From positions 687,501 to 751,500 of the forward strand of contig NC_007722.1 of the NCBI RefSeq assembly GCF_000013005.1: DNA of 64,000 bases. The letters are read 5' to 3'. Below, one piece after another: positions 33,529 through 42,892 of this stretch. This DNA comes from Erythrobacter litoralis HTCC2594. GTDB lineage: Bacteria; Pseudomonadota; Alphaproteobacteria; Sphingomonadales; Sphingomonadaceae. Made by a program: the position numbers and the translations under genes. Position 1 is the stretch's first letter. Every line of letters starts with the position of its first letter. The notes under the pieces are model-generated. The model did not search any database. It was not told the DNA's origin and saw only the letters and a list, made by a program, of their open reading frames with translations.

Positions 33529-34209
33529 ATGACCGATACCATCATGCTGGCTGCGATCCTGATCCCGGGATTGATCATCGCCATCGTCTTCCACGAAGTC
33601 GCGCACGGCTGGACTGCGCTGATACTGGGCGATCCGACTGCGAAAGAGCAGCGGCGGCTCAGCCTCAACCCGATCCGGCATGTCGATCCGGTCGGCACGC
33701 TGCTGGTGCCGGGCTTCCTGCTGGCGGTGGGCGGGCCGGTGTTCGGCTGGGCCAAGCCGGTGCCGGTACTCAAGAACCGGCTCGACAATCCGCGTTTCGG
33801 GATGATGGCGGTGGCTGCGGCGGGGCCTGGGACGAACATCGTCCTGGCCTTGATCGCGGCAATCGCGCTCGGCCTGCTGGCACCCGCGCTGACATTGGAG
33901 GTCGCGGGCGAGCCGACCCTGATCGCGCAGGCGTTCTTCTATTTCATCCTCATCAATGTCTTCCTTGCCTTTTTCAACCTGCTGCCGATCCCGCCATTCG
34001 ACGGTTCGCATATTCTCGAAGGTCTGCTGCCGCCGTCGCTGGCGAAGCACTACGATCGGCTGCGACCGATCGGCATGCTGCTGTTCTTCGGACTGATCGC
34101 GCTGACGTGGTTCGCACCGGAACTGGGCGTCATCGAAAAGACGGTCGGCCCGCCGGTCGACTGGATGATGCAGCAGTTCCTGGGTCTGGCTTCGGCTATC
34201 GCGGCTTAG
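33529..34209 (+). CDS. Site-2 protease family (M50) membrane protein
   Basis: 226 residues. HEVAHGW at about residues 22-28 supplies the zinc-binding H-E-x-x-H and NLLPIPPFDGSHIL near the C-terminus the third ligand (NPxPxxDG-like). Several hydrophobic segments surround both. It is the small, PDZ-less bacterial type (YwhC/Rip3-like minus CBS), whose substrates are unknown. 24 bases after tdk; convergent with galK (3-base gap). Confidence 0.92.
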   Translation: MTDTIMLAAILIPGLIIAIVFHEVAHGWTALILGDPTAKEQRRLSLNPIRHVDPVGTLLVPGFLLAVGGPVFGWAKPVPVLKNRLDNPRFGMMAVAAAGPGTNIVLALIAAIALGLLAPALTLEVAGEPTLIAQAFFYFILINVFLAFFNLLPIPPFDGSHILEGLLPPSLAKHYDRLRPIGMLLFFGLIALTWFAPELGVIEKTVGPPVDWMMQQFLGLASAIAA

Positions 34210-34212
34210 CCG

Positions 34213-35253
34213 TCATCCGCCGATATGAGCGATGTATCGCGCCTTGGGATGGCGTTCGACAAGGCGTGCCTGCCATTCCTCGCGCTGCCGGGACGAGACG
34301 CAGGCGACGATGCAGCCACCAAAGCCGCCGCCGGTGAGACGCGCACCCGTGGAACCGAGTTCCACGGCGTCGGCCACAAGTGCGTCGATCGGCGGGGTCG
34401 ACATCTCGAAATCGTCGCGCATGGAAATGTGACTGGCGTTCATCAGCGCGCCGAATACGGCCATGTCGCCGCGGTCGATCGCCTCCCGGGCGGCGATGAC
34501 GCGCCGATGTTCGGTGGCGCAGTGCCGCGCCCGCCTGCGGATGGTTTCATCGATGCCGGTTGCCGCTTCGATCTCTGACGGGTCGAGTGTGCAGATAGCC
34601 TCGCGCCCGAACGCCAGCCGGGCCGCGTCGCATTCTTCCTTGCGTGCCTTGTAGCGGCCGTCGGTCAGCTTGCGGGAATAGCCGGAATGGATCACGATCA
34701 TGGAATGGCTGTCGGGGAGCGTGACCAGGGAATACTCGAGCGTCGCGGTATCGAGCGCGATGGCCTCGCCAGGTCGGGCGACTGCGACCGCGACCTGGTC
34801 CATGATCCCGCACGGCACGCCGATATAATCGTTCTCCACCCGGCGGGCCGCGACCGCGAGATCGAGATCCGGGATATCGCTTTCCGCCGCCTCGCGCGCA
34901 GCTTTGAGGATGGCGACGATCAGGGCCGCCGATGACGACAGGCCCGATCCTGCGGGGATGGTCGAGCGGATCGAGAGGCTCGCGCCGCCGTGAAGCAGGC
35001 CCAGTGCGTTGGCCTCCCGCACCGCGCCGACCGCCGGGTCGGACCAATGCCCCTGAGCCGCTTCGTCGAGGCTCCGCTCGGCCGATCCGGGATAGCCCCG
35101 GGCCGAAACGCCAACGCGCCGGTCCTCGCGAGGGATCAGCGTGGCGGTCAGGCTTACCGACAGCGCCGCAGGCAGCACCATGCCGCCATTGTAGTCGGTA
35201 TGCTCGCCGATCAGGTTGACCCTGCCCGGTACCGTTGCGGTGAAGGCGGTCAT
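34213..35253 (-). CDS. galK: Galactokinase
   Basis: 346 residues, GHMP kinase. Motifs: GRVNLIGEHTDYNGGMVLP (galactose signature, residues 9-27), IPAGSGLSSSAALIVAIL (ATP loop), DQVAVAVARPG region with the catalytic Asp, and GARLTGGGFGGCIVACV near the C-terminus. Start MTAFTATVPG at 35253; one base after the galT stop. First enzyme of the Leloir pathway, last gene of the alpha-galactosidase-glpD-galT-galK operon. Confidence 0.96.
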   Translation of the reverse strand: MTAFTATVPGRVNLIGEHTDYNGGMVLPAALSVSLTATLIPREDRRVGVSARGYPGSAERSLDEAAQGHWSDPAVGAVREANALGLLHGGASLSIRSTIPAGSGLSSSAALIVAILKAAREAAESDIPDLDLAVAARRVENDYIGVPCGIMDQVAVAVARPGEAIALDTATLEYSLVTLPDSHSMIVIHSGYSRKLTDGRYKARKEECDAARLAFGREAICTLDPSEIEAATGIDETIRRRARHCATEHRRVIAAREAIDRGDMAVFGALMNASHISMRDDFEMSTPPIDALVADAVELGSTGARLTGGGFGGCIVACVSSRQREEWQARLVERHPKARYIAHIGG

Positions 35254-35254
35254 G

Positions 35255-36337
35255 TCAGACCTCGCGCAGCGCGGCAGCGGCCGCCTCAGGCATGACATCG
35301 ACCGTCATCACGCCGGTGTGCTGCTCGACCGAGGCCAGATATTTGACGCGGTCCGGTGCCCGGAGCAACGGATAGAACTGCGCCGTCACATGATAACCGT
35401 CCGAGCCGCCGCGCGGTGCCGCATGGAGCGCCATCATAGTGGCAGCGGGGCGCTGGAACAGCGCGTCATATCGGCGGGTGATTTCGCCCAGCAGGGCCGC
35501 GAAACCCGATTTCTCGGTATCGGTCATGTCGTGAAGCCCTTCGCGGCGAGCTCTCGGGGCGATCCAGACTTCGAAGGGAAAGCGGGCATAGCGGGGGCAC
35601 CAGGCCGCGACTCCAGCTTGCTCGGCAACGGCATAGAGGGGGAGCGCGCGCTCGATTTCGCCAGCGAGGTCGTAGCCACCGGCAAAAGCATCCACCGCCA
35701 ATTGCTGGACCTGCGGCATTTTGTGAAAGCCGTAAATCTGGCCGTGGGGGTGGGGCAGCGTCACGCCCACTTCGTCACCGCGATTCTCGAACGGGAGGAC
35801 ATAGTCGCACCCCGCATCGAACAGCGCGCGATAGCGATCTTCCAGCGCCGCCAGCAGCAATTCGCGGCGCTCCTGCCCGATGCTCCAGAGATTGCCTTTT
35901 GATTCCGCGCTGTAAACCACCACCTCGCACGCGCCGAGCGCTTGAGCGGTCGCAACGCCTTCGAAATCGGGCGCAGGAGGCGCAGAGGGGTGCAGGCCGG
36001 CGAACTTGTTGTCGAAGATCGCGAGTTCGAAATCGGCAAACGGGATCTCGGTCGCCGCGCCGTCGGACAGGGTCGGCGCCAGCGGATCGGCGCTCGCGGC
36101 GGGCTTGAAGGTGCGGTTCTGGCGATGCGCAGCGTAGATGTTCCACTCGCGCCGCAACGGGTGGAAACGCAATTCGCCGCCAAGCGCGATGTCGTCGGTC
36201 TCTTCGGCCTGCCGCTCAAGCGTATGCGGCAAGTGCCCGTAGAGGCGTAGCATGCGGCCATCCGCTTTGATGACTTCGCGCCGGTGGACCGCGCGGCCCG
36301 AAGCGTCGCTGCCGATGGCGGACAGCGCATTGCTCAC
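35255..36337 (-). CDS. galT: Galactose-1-phosphate uridylyltransferase
   Basis: 360 residues. The catalytic HPHGQ motif is in LPHPHGQIYGFHKMPQ (second His is the uridylylated nucleophile). The other domain has EWNIYAAHRQNRTF and PFADFELAIFDNKFAGL. Start is GTG 36337 overlapping the glpD stop (GTGA). Transfers UMP from UDP-glucose to galactose-1-phosphate. galE was not found in the window. Confidence 0.95.
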   Translation of the reverse strand: MSNALSAIGSDASGRAVHRREVIKADGRMLRLYGHLPHTLERQAEETDDIALGGELRFHPLRREWNIYAAHRQNRTFKPAASADPLAPTLSDGAATEIPFADFELAIFDNKFAGLHPSAPPAPDFEGVATAQALGACEVVVYSAESKGNLWSIGQERRELLLAALEDRYRALFDAGCDYVLPFENRGDEVGVTLPHPHGQIYGFHKMPQVQQLAVDAFAGGYDLAGEIERALPLYAVAEQAGVAAWCPRYARFPFEVWIAPRARREGLHDMTDTEKSGFAALLGEITRRYDALFQRPAATMMALHAAPRGGSDGYHVTAQFYPLLRAPDRVKYLASVEQHTGVMTVDVMPEAAAAALREV

Positions 36338-37827
36338 GCAGGCTCAACCTCGCGGCGGGCGAACCAGGCCGCGACGCGGTTCTGCGCTTCGGAGTCGAGA
36401 TGTAGGCCGAGCTTGCTCCTCCGCCACAGGACATCTTCTGCGGTGCGAGCAAATTCGCGCTCGACGAGATAATGCAGTTCGGCTTCGAAGAGGCCCGGTG
36501 CGACTTCTTCGCCCAGTGCCTGCGTGGAAGCCGCCTCACCCAGTACTTCCGCAACGAGCGAGCCATATGCGCGGCACAGCCGGACAACGGTCGATTGCGG
36601 CAGGAACGGGTACCGATCCATCATGCGCACGACGAACGCTTCGAACCCGCCGACCGCTATTTCGCCGCCGGGAAGGGGCTTCTCGGCCGTCCACGATGCC
36701 CCTGAAATTTCAAGTTTTTCAAGCGCGTGTTCGGCGAGCTTGCGATAGGTTGTGATCTTGCCGCCGAAGATCGACAGGATCGGCGGCCCGCCGCCCTCAT
36801 TGTCGAGTTCGAAAACATAGTCGCGCGTGACGGTGGAATTGTCCGCTGCCTGGTCCTCGTACAGGGGGCGCACGCCGGAATAGCTCGAGACGGCTTGCCC
36901 TGGACTGACGTCCACGCGGAGATACTCGTTCACCGCATCGCAGATGTAGCGGCTCTCCTCGTCCGAGATGGCGATCGTGTCCGGGTCGCCGGTGAACGCG
37001 ACATCGGTCGTACCGACGAGCGTGAATTCACGCTCGTACGGAATCGCGAAGACGATCCGGTTATCCTTGTTCTGGAAGATATAGCAGATGTCGTGATCGA
37101 ATAGCTTCGGGAAGATCAGGTGGCTGCCCTTGACCAGCCGGAGATTGGCATGGTTGCGCCCCGGTTGGGCGAGGCCGAGGACGGCATCGACCCATGGCCC
37201 GGCCGAGTTGATCACCACTTTCGCCTGGACGGTCTGCTCCTCGCCGTCGGACGATCGAACGGTCGCAGTCCACACTTCGCCGCCGCGCTCCAAGGCTGTA
37301 CATTCGGTTCGCGTGCGGACATCCGCTCCGCGCTCGGCTGCACCGACCGCATTGAGAACGACCAGCCGTGAATCTTCTACCCAGCAGTCCGAATATTCGA
37401 AGCCTGAGACCAGCCTGTCTTTCAGCACATCGCCGTGCGGGGGCGCGTGCAGATCGATCGTACGGGTCGGCGGCAAAATCTTGCGCCCGCCCAGGTGGTC
37501 GTAGAGAAACAGGCCGAGCCGCAGAATCCATTTCGGTCGCAACCCTTCGTCGTGCGGCAGGACGAAGCGCAGCGGCCATACGATATGCGGTGCAATCTGC
37601 AGAAGGCGTTCGCGCTCTATGAGAGCTTCGCGAACCAGACGGAATTCGTAATGTTCGAGGTAGCGCAGGCCGCCATGGATCAGTTTGGTACTCGCCGATG
37701 ACGTGTGCTGGGCGAGGTCGTCTTTCTCAACCAGCAGAACCTTTGCTCCCCGACCGGCCGCGTCCCGGGCAATTCCGGCTCCGTTGATACCACCGCCGAT
37801 GATCAACAAGTCGTATGGGTTGCTCAA
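36334..37827 (-). CDS. glpD: Glycerol-3-phosphate dehydrogenase (aerobic, FAD)
   Basis: 497 residues from TTG 37827, which overlaps the alpha-galactosidase stop as TTGA. FAD-binding motif DLLIIGGGINGAGIARDAAG at the N-terminus; GGLRYLEHYEFRLVREAL and GPWVDAVLG, PILSIFGGKITTYRKLAE follow. Oxidises glycerol-3-phosphate to DHAP at the inner membrane, feeding the quinone pool. Its place in a galactose operon implies that galactose and glycerol come from the same compound; a glycerol kinase is not in the window. The longer in-frame reading to 37950 lies in the alpha-galactosidase gene and is rejected. Confidence 0.94.
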   Translation of the reverse strand: MSNPYDLLIIGGGINGAGIARDAAGRGAKVLLVEKDDLAQHTSSASTKLIHGGLRYLEHYEFRLVREALIERERLLQIAPHIVWPLRFVLPHDEGLRPKWILRLGLFLYDHLGGRKILPPTRTIDLHAPPHGDVLKDRLVSGFEYSDCWVEDSRLVVLNAVGAAERGADVRTRTECTALERGGEVWTATVRSSDGEEQTVQAKVVINSAGPWVDAVLGLAQPGRNHANLRLVKGSHLIFPKLFDHDICYIFQNKDNRIVFAIPYEREFTLVGTTDVAFTGDPDTIAISDEESRYICDAVNEYLRVDVSPGQAVSSYSGVRPLYEDQAADNSTVTRDYVFELDNEGGGPPILSIFGGKITTYRKLAEHALEKLEISGASWTAEKPLPGGEIAVGGFEAFVVRMMDRYPFLPQSTVVRLCRAYGSLVAEVLGEAASTQALGEEVAPGLFEAELHYLVEREFARTAEDVLWRRSKLGLHLDSEAQNRVAAWFARREVEPA

Positions 37828-39926
37828 CGCTCTTCTTTCAGGTGATAGATCAGGCAGGTGTCTGGCAGCGACTGCGGAAGTTGCAGCCCGTAGTCCATCA
37901 GCGCCGATCCCGTAAAGGTCGATATCTCGGCCGCATGGTGTTCCGGCCATTCGATAGCGAGACGATAGCGTCGGTCTCTACCCAGGCCCGCAAAATGCAA
38001 TCTGGGCGGATGCGGGGCAGGGTGCTGGTCGAGTATCGCAACCTGATAAAGCGCCTCATCGCGATTGGCAGAAACGACGCCGATCGCATTGATATGGCTG
38101 GCAGTTTCCAACCGGTAATAATCGCCCGAATGGATCAGCGCGCGATGGGCCTTGTAGAGGTCGATCGCCTTCGCCAGCACCGCGCGGTCGGCGTCGTTCT
38201 CTTTCGCAAGGTCCAGTTCCATTCCCATGTGACCGAACACGGCGGTCCCGGCGCGGAAATGCATTGGAAAGCGCCGCCCGGTGATGTGACAGGTCTTCGG
38301 ACCGACATGGTTGCCGAGCACTTCGAGCGGCAGGAAATAGCCGGCCCCGCGCATGATCGCGTGGCGCGCGCGGGCATCGTTGTTGTCGCTGGTCCAGACG
38401 CGGTCGGTTCGTTCGAGCATGGCATAGTCGGCGCGCGCGCCCCCGCTGGAACAGCTTTCGATCACCAGATCGGGATGCGCCTCGCGCAGCCGGTCGAGCA
38501 GCAGCTGGATCGCCTTGGCATTGCGATGCGCCGCAGGCCTGCCGTCCGCGCCGCCCGGATGCTGGATGTCGCGGTTCATGTCCCACTTGATGTAGGCGAT
38601 ACCGAGGTCGCTCACGAGACTGTCGATACGCTCGAACAGGTAATCGCGCACCACGGGCAGGGTCATGTCGACCGGTAATTGGTGGCGCGAGGCGATCGGT
38701 TCGACCTCATCCATCTCGAGCACCCAATCGGGATGGGCGCGGTAGAGATCGCTGTCGGGATTGACCATCTCGGGCTCGAACCACAGGCCGAATTCCATGC
38801 CGAGGCTGCGGACATGATCGGCGAGCGGTTTAAGCCCATCGGGATAGATCGCGTCCGACACGTGCCAGTCGCCGAGCCCTGCGCGGTCGTTGCGCCGCGC
38901 GCCGAACCAGCCATCGTCGAGCACGAAGCGTTCGGCACCGACCTCGGCCGCCTGCTTGGCCAGCGCAAACAGCCTCCCGGGCGTTTGGTCGAAATAGACC
39001 GCTTCCCACGTATTGTAATGCACCGGTCGGGGAAGGTCGGGCTTTAGGCGATTGGCGCGCAGCCAGCGATGCAGACCGCGGGTCGCCGCGCCGTATCCCT
39101 CATCGGAAAAGCTCGCAAGCAACGTCGGCGTGACATAGCTCATGCCCTTGGTGATGGTGATCTCGCCCGGCAGCAGCAATTCGCCAGCCTGAAGCGAGAA
39201 CGTCTCGTCCGCCAGCCGGTCGAGCCGCAGGCGATGGTTGCCATTCCACGCCAGATGAAAGGCGGCGGCAACGCCATGCCCCTCACCGGTCGTATCGGTG
39301 CCGCAGTAGAAGCCGGGATAGCTGTCATGACTGGTCCGCCCGGCGCGATTCTCGCGCAGGAAGGAACCGCGGATCGGCGCAAGCTCTTCGGTCTGGAATT
39401 CCCTCGCCCACTTGCCGGTGAAGCTGGTGAGGCGCGAGAAGCGCGGGTCGAGCGGCAGGCACAGCGCGCTGCACCATTCGAGCGCGAAGTCGGTGTCGGT
39501 ATTGGTCGACAGCGCGGTTGCGAAGTTGGCGACACCGCTTGCCTCGCACAGCGCGATCGAGTGCCCCACCATCAGGCCCGACGGCTCGTCGCGGGTCAGG
39601 ATCGTGACCTGTCCCGGCGCACTTACTTTCACCCCTGCGACACGCGGATCGAGCGCCCAGTGTTGGCTTCGGGAATGTGCGAGGAGCCCGGGCGGCGAAG
39701 GATGGCCGGTTCCGATGCAATTGAGCAGCGAGGGCGCGATCGGCTGTTCGGGGCCTCCCGGTGCATGCTGCCTCGCGGCCAGCGCGACCAGATCTTCGGG
39801 CGACGCGCTTTGCAGGTCCGGCCCGGCGTAAACCATTCTTGCGCGCCCGCCCTTCGACGCCGCCAGAACGATCAGCGTGCCGCCTGCGCGCAAGGTCACG
39901 AACTCACTGGTGATTTCGACGGTCAT
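37824..39926 (-). CDS. Alpha-galactosidase, GH36 family
   Basis: 700 residues. N-terminal beta-sandwich, then a (beta/alpha)8 barrel with RFVLDDGWFGARR, FGLWFEPEMV, nucleophile Asp in IAYIKWDMNRD and acid/base Asp in VWTSDNNDA, and CSSGGARADY in between: the GH36 set. No signal peptide, so cytoplasmic. Start MTVEITSEFV at 39926 with AAGGG upstream; another ATG 6 codons back is weaker. Heads the operon with glpD, galT and galK. Substrate not proven; raffinose-type sugars or galactosyl-glycerol are candidates. Confidence 0.93.
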   Translation of the reverse strand: MTVEITSEFVTLRAGGTLIVLAASKGGRARMVYAGPDLQSASPEDLVALAARQHAPGGPEQPIAPSLLNCIGTGHPSPPGLLAHSRSQHWALDPRVAGVKVSAPGQVTILTRDEPSGLMVGHSIALCEASGVANFATALSTNTDTDFALEWCSALCLPLDPRFSRLTSFTGKWAREFQTEELAPIRGSFLRENRAGRTSHDSYPGFYCGTDTTGEGHGVAAAFHLAWNGNHRLRLDRLADETFSLQAGELLLPGEITITKGMSYVTPTLLASFSDEGYGAATRGLHRWLRANRLKPDLPRPVHYNTWEAVYFDQTPGRLFALAKQAAEVGAERFVLDDGWFGARRNDRAGLGDWHVSDAIYPDGLKPLADHVRSLGMEFGLWFEPEMVNPDSDLYRAHPDWVLEMDEVEPIASRHQLPVDMTLPVVRDYLFERIDSLVSDLGIAYIKWDMNRDIQHPGGADGRPAAHRNAKAIQLLLDRLREAHPDLVIESCSSGGARADYAMLERTDRVWTSDNNDARARHAIMRGAGYFLPLEVLGNHVGPKTCHITGRRFPMHFRAGTAVFGHMGMELDLAKENDADRAVLAKAIDLYKAHRALIHSGDYYRLETASHINAIGVVSANRDEALYQVAILDQHPAPHPPRLHFAGLGRDRRYRLAIEWPEHHAAEISTFTGSALMDYGLQLPQSLPDTCLIYHLKEER

Positions 39927-40012
39927 ATGGCCCTTGCACATCAATCGAGGCCAAGGCCCTATCGGATTTGCACCGCTCCGGCTATCGCGGCGTCGAGGGG
40001 AGAATGGGGCGC

Positions 40013-41515
40013 ATGGACAATCTGATCCAGGTCACGGTGTTTGTCGGCCTCATGGCCCTGCTGGCGGCGATGACATGGCGCAAGGTCGCTGCTGCACGCG
40101 CGGCAAGCCATGCCTCCGCGGACCGCGAAATCTTCCTCGCGGGCGGGGGTCTGAGCTGGTTCTTCGTTGCCGGGGCGATAACGCTGACCAATCTCTCGAC
40201 CGACCAGCTGGTGGGCATGAACGGCAACCAGATGCTGCTGTTGGCATGGTGGGAACTGGCCGGGTTCGTCGGACTGCTGCTCCTCGCCTTCGTTTTCGTG
40301 CCGATCTACTACCGCAACAATTGCACCACCATCACGCAGTTGCTCGAGCAGCGCTACGAGGGCGGGAGCATCCGCACGGTCATTTCGGGCCTGTTCCTGC
40401 TCGGCAACTTCGCGATCTACCTGCCGGCGGTGATCTATTCCGGGGCGCTCTTCATGCAGACGCTGTTCGGAGTCGAAGCCTCTATCGTCACGGTCGCGGC
40501 GGTGTTCGCGGTGGTTGGTGCGGCCTACGCCATCCTGGGCGGCCTGCGCGCGGTGGCGGTGCTCGATACCTATGCCGGCGTCGGCATCCTGTTGCTGGCG
40601 CTGGTGGTGGTGTTCCTGGCCATGCAGGCGGTCGGTTGGGACATTACCACCGGCGTGCCGGAAGAGCGCCTCACGATGATCGGCTCCCTCGACAGCCCGA
40701 TCCCCTTCCACACGCTGTTCACCGGCATGCTGTTCATCCAGATCTTCTACTGGTCGACCAATCAGAACATCACGCAGAAAGCGCTCGCCGCGCCCAATGT
40801 GAAGGAAGCGCAGAAGGGCGTCGTGGCAGCGGCGATCATCCGCGTGCTGATCGTGCCGCCCATCGTCGTCATTCCCGGCATCGTGGCCTTCAAGCTGTTC
40901 GGCGATGTCGATGACCGCGCCTATGCCATGGTGGTCGGCGAAGTCTTGCCGAGCTGGACCAGCGGCATGTTCGCGGCGATGATCGCGGCGGCGGTGCTGA
41001 CGACCTATTCGGCGGTGATGAACGCGACGATCACGCTGTGGTCGGTCGACTTCCACCGCCGCTTCATCAATCCTGATGTCGACGTCAGGCGCCTCAATCG
41101 GTTGGTCGGGGTGCTGGCCATGCTGGTATCGATTGCGCTGGTGCCGATCTATGCGGGTGCTGAGAGCATCATCAACCTGTTGCAGGAATTGAACGGATTG
41201 CTGTCGATGCCGATCCTCTCGGCTTTCATCGCCGCGCTGTTGTTCCGCAACATGGATGCCCGCGCAGCCGTGGCCGGGCTGGTCTGGGGCTTTTCGATCT
41301 ACGCCTTCCACACCTTCTACCTTTACGTGCCCGAAAACTTCGGCGGGGTAAGCTGGTATGCGACAATCGGCCTTCCGTGGGTGCACTATATCGACGTGAT
41401 GGTATTCGTATTGTTCAGCTCTGTCGCCGTGGCCTTGCTGACCAACTTCATCGTCTTTGGAAACCGCGCGCGGCTTGTATTCTTTGCCGGCGATCCCCAG
41501 CCTGAGAAGGCATGA
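40013..41515 (+). CDS. SSS-family sodium:solute symporter (likely sugar)
   Basis: 500 residues from ATG 40013 (40004 is also possible; GAGGGGAGA lies just upstream). About 14 membrane segments of the LeuT fold: EIFLAGGGLSWFFVAGAITLTNLSTDQLVG at the start, QIFYWSTNQNITQKAL and LTTYSAVMNATITLWSVDF later, like vSGLT-type sugar symporters. Divergent from the alpha-galactosidase operon across an 86-base gap, so probably its transporter. Stop overlaps truB as ATGA. Confidence 0.88.
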   Translation: MDNLIQVTVFVGLMALLAAMTWRKVAAARAASHASADREIFLAGGGLSWFFVAGAITLTNLSTDQLVGMNGNQMLLLAWWELAGFVGLLLLAFVFVPIYYRNNCTTITQLLEQRYEGGSIRTVISGLFLLGNFAIYLPAVIYSGALFMQTLFGVEASIVTVAAVFAVVGAAYAILGGLRAVAVLDTYAGVGILLLALVVVFLAMQAVGWDITTGVPEERLTMIGSLDSPIPFHTLFTGMLFIQIFYWSTNQNITQKALAAPNVKEAQKGVVAAAIIRVLIVPPIVVIPGIVAFKLFGDVDDRAYAMVVGEVLPSWTSGMFAAMIAAAVLTTYSAVMNATITLWSVDFHRRFINPDVDVRRLNRLVGVLAMLVSIALVPIYAGAESIINLLQELNGLLSMPILSAFIAALLFRNMDARAAVAGLVWGFSIYAFHTFYLYVPENFGGVSWYATIGLPWVHYIDVMVFVLFSSVAVALLTNFIVFGNRARLVFFAGDPQPEKA

Positions 41516-42600
41516 GCGACCTCAAACCCGCCCCCCACGGCTGGATCATCCTCGACAAACCGCGCGGGCTCGGCTCGACGCAGGCGGTGGGGGCGGTGAA
41601 GCGAAACTTGCGCGAGGGCGGTTACGCCAAGACCAAGGTGGGGCACGGCGGGACGCTCGATCCCGAAGCCGAAGGGGTGCTGCCGATTGCTTTGGGGGAG
41701 GCCACCAAGCTCGCCGGGCGGATGCTCGATGCGTCGAAGATCTACGAATTCACCGTCCAGTTCGGCGAGGAGACCGACACGCTCGATGCCGAGGGCGAAA
41801 TCACCGCTCGCTCGGATCGCCGACCGCCGATGGCGGCAATCGCAGCGGTGCTGGAGCATTTCACCGGCGAAATCGAGCAAGTCCCGCCCAAATATTCCGC
41901 GCTGATGGTCGATGGCAAGCGCGCCTACGACCGGGCGCGGGCTGGCGAAGAGGTGGAACTGAAGACGCGGCGTGTAACCATCTACGATATTTCTTTATCC
42001 CGTCATCCCCGCGAAGGCGGGGATCCAGCTAACCTTGGTGACCACGACGAAAGTCAGCTGGACCCCCGCCTTCGCGGGGGTGACGGCGTGGGGTTTTTGG
42101 CGGATGCGGACTTAACTTCCACCTTCCAGACCACCAGCGGCCGCCCCGATCCCTACGACCCCGGCGCACCGCTGGAACTGGCCGATGCCATCACGCTGAC
42201 GGCACATGTCTCGAAGGGCACCTATATCCGCAGTCTGGCACGGGATATCGCGCGGGCCCTTGGAACCGTCGGCCACGTTACCTATCTACGTCGCATCAAG
42301 GCGGGGCCCTTCGCTGAATTCCAGGCGATTTCGCTGGACAAACTCAACGAGATCGGTAAGGGCGCGCCACTTCAAGACCTCCTCCTGCCGCTCGAGGCGG
42401 GGCTGGACGACATCCCGGCTCTGACACTCGATTCTGACAGCGCGCAGGCGGTCCGCCAGGGCCGGGTCCTGTCAGAGCTGCCCCAGACCGACGGGCTTTA
42501 CCTTGCGAAGCTGGACGATGTGCCGGTCGCGCTGGTGGAACTCAGCGGTGGTACGGCCAGGGTCGTGCGGGGTTTCAACCTTCCCGATGTCGCTGAGTAA
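41512..42600 (+). CDS. truB: tRNA pseudouridine-55 synthase TruB with in-frame repeat insert
   Basis: 362 residues, longer than the usual 300-310. Makes pseudouridine 55 in the T loop. Catalytic Asp50 in KVGHGGTLDPEAEGVLPI; LDKPRGLGSTQAV, FTGEIEQVPPKYSALMVDGKRAY and VSKGTYIRSLARDIARAL are the other TruB motifs. About residues 164-191 are encoded by a palindromic repeat (42001-42085) and up to 55 residues here are extra compared with the family. The insert lies between the VTIYDISL strand and the SKGTYIRS strand, likely a surface loop, so the enzyme may still work. Start overlaps the symporter stop. Confidence 0.92.
   Translation: MSDLKPAPHGWIILDKPRGLGSTQAVGAVKRNLREGGYAKTKVGHGGTLDPEAEGVLPIALGEATKLAGRMLDASKIYEFTVQFGEETDTLDAEGEITARSDRRPPMAAIAAVLEHFTGEIEQVPPKYSALMVDGKRAYDRARAGEEVELKTRRVTIYDISLSRHPREGGDPANLGDHDESQLDPRLRGGDGVGFLADADLTSTFQTTSGRPDPYDPGAPLELADAITLTAHVSKGTYIRSLARDIARALGTVGHVTYLRRIKAGPFAEFQAISLDKLNEIGKGAPLQDLLLPLEAGLDDIPALTLDSDSAQAVRQGRVLSELPQTDGLYLAKLDDVPVALVELSGGTARVVRGFNLPDVAE
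42001..42085. repeat. Palindromic repeat inserted in frame in truB
   Basis: Two 30-base arms, 42001-42030 and 42056-42085, are inverted copies with two G-U-compatible differences and a 25-base loop. The arm core (CCCCGCGAAGGCGGGG) is a widespread alphaproteobacterial palindrome, usually intergenic. Here 85 bases sit inside a coding frame without a stop. Confidence 0.9.
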
Positions 42601-42612
42601 GAGAGAACATAC

Positions 42613-42882
42613 ATGTCGGTAGACGCCGAAACGAAAACCAAGATCATCAAGGACAACGCCCGCGACAAGAACGACACGGGCAGCCCGGAAGTCCAGGTCG
42701 CGATCCTGACAACGCGGATCAAGAACCTGACCGAGCACTTCAAGGATCACCACAAGGACAATCACTCGCGTCGTGGTCTGCTCCAGATGGTCAACAAGCG
42801 TCGCAGCCTGCTCGCCTATCTCAAGAAGAAAGACGTCGAGCGCTACAACGCCCTGATCCAGAAGCTGGGTCTTCGTAAATAA
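42613..42882 (+). CDS. rpsO: 30S ribosomal protein S15
   Basis: 89 residues, standard length. [24 protein letters not shown] and [22 protein letters not shown] are the S15 signatures; RHKR-type 16S rRNA binding residues lie in the second. ATG 42613 with GAGAG upstream, 12 bases after truB. Precedes pnp as in most bacteria. Confidence 0.98.
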   Translation: MSVDAETKTKIIKDNARDKNDTGSPEVQVAILTTRIKNLTEHFKDHHKDNHSRRGLLQMVNKRRSLLAYLKKKDVERYNALIQKLGLRK

Positions 42883-42892
42883 GAGTTTTGGA

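Noticed and set aside
37828..37950. N-terminal extension of GlpD to 37950
   Set aside because: The extra residues lie in the alpha-galactosidase gene in another frame, precede the FAD motif by too much and resemble no GlpD; TTG 37827 fits the TTGA junction.
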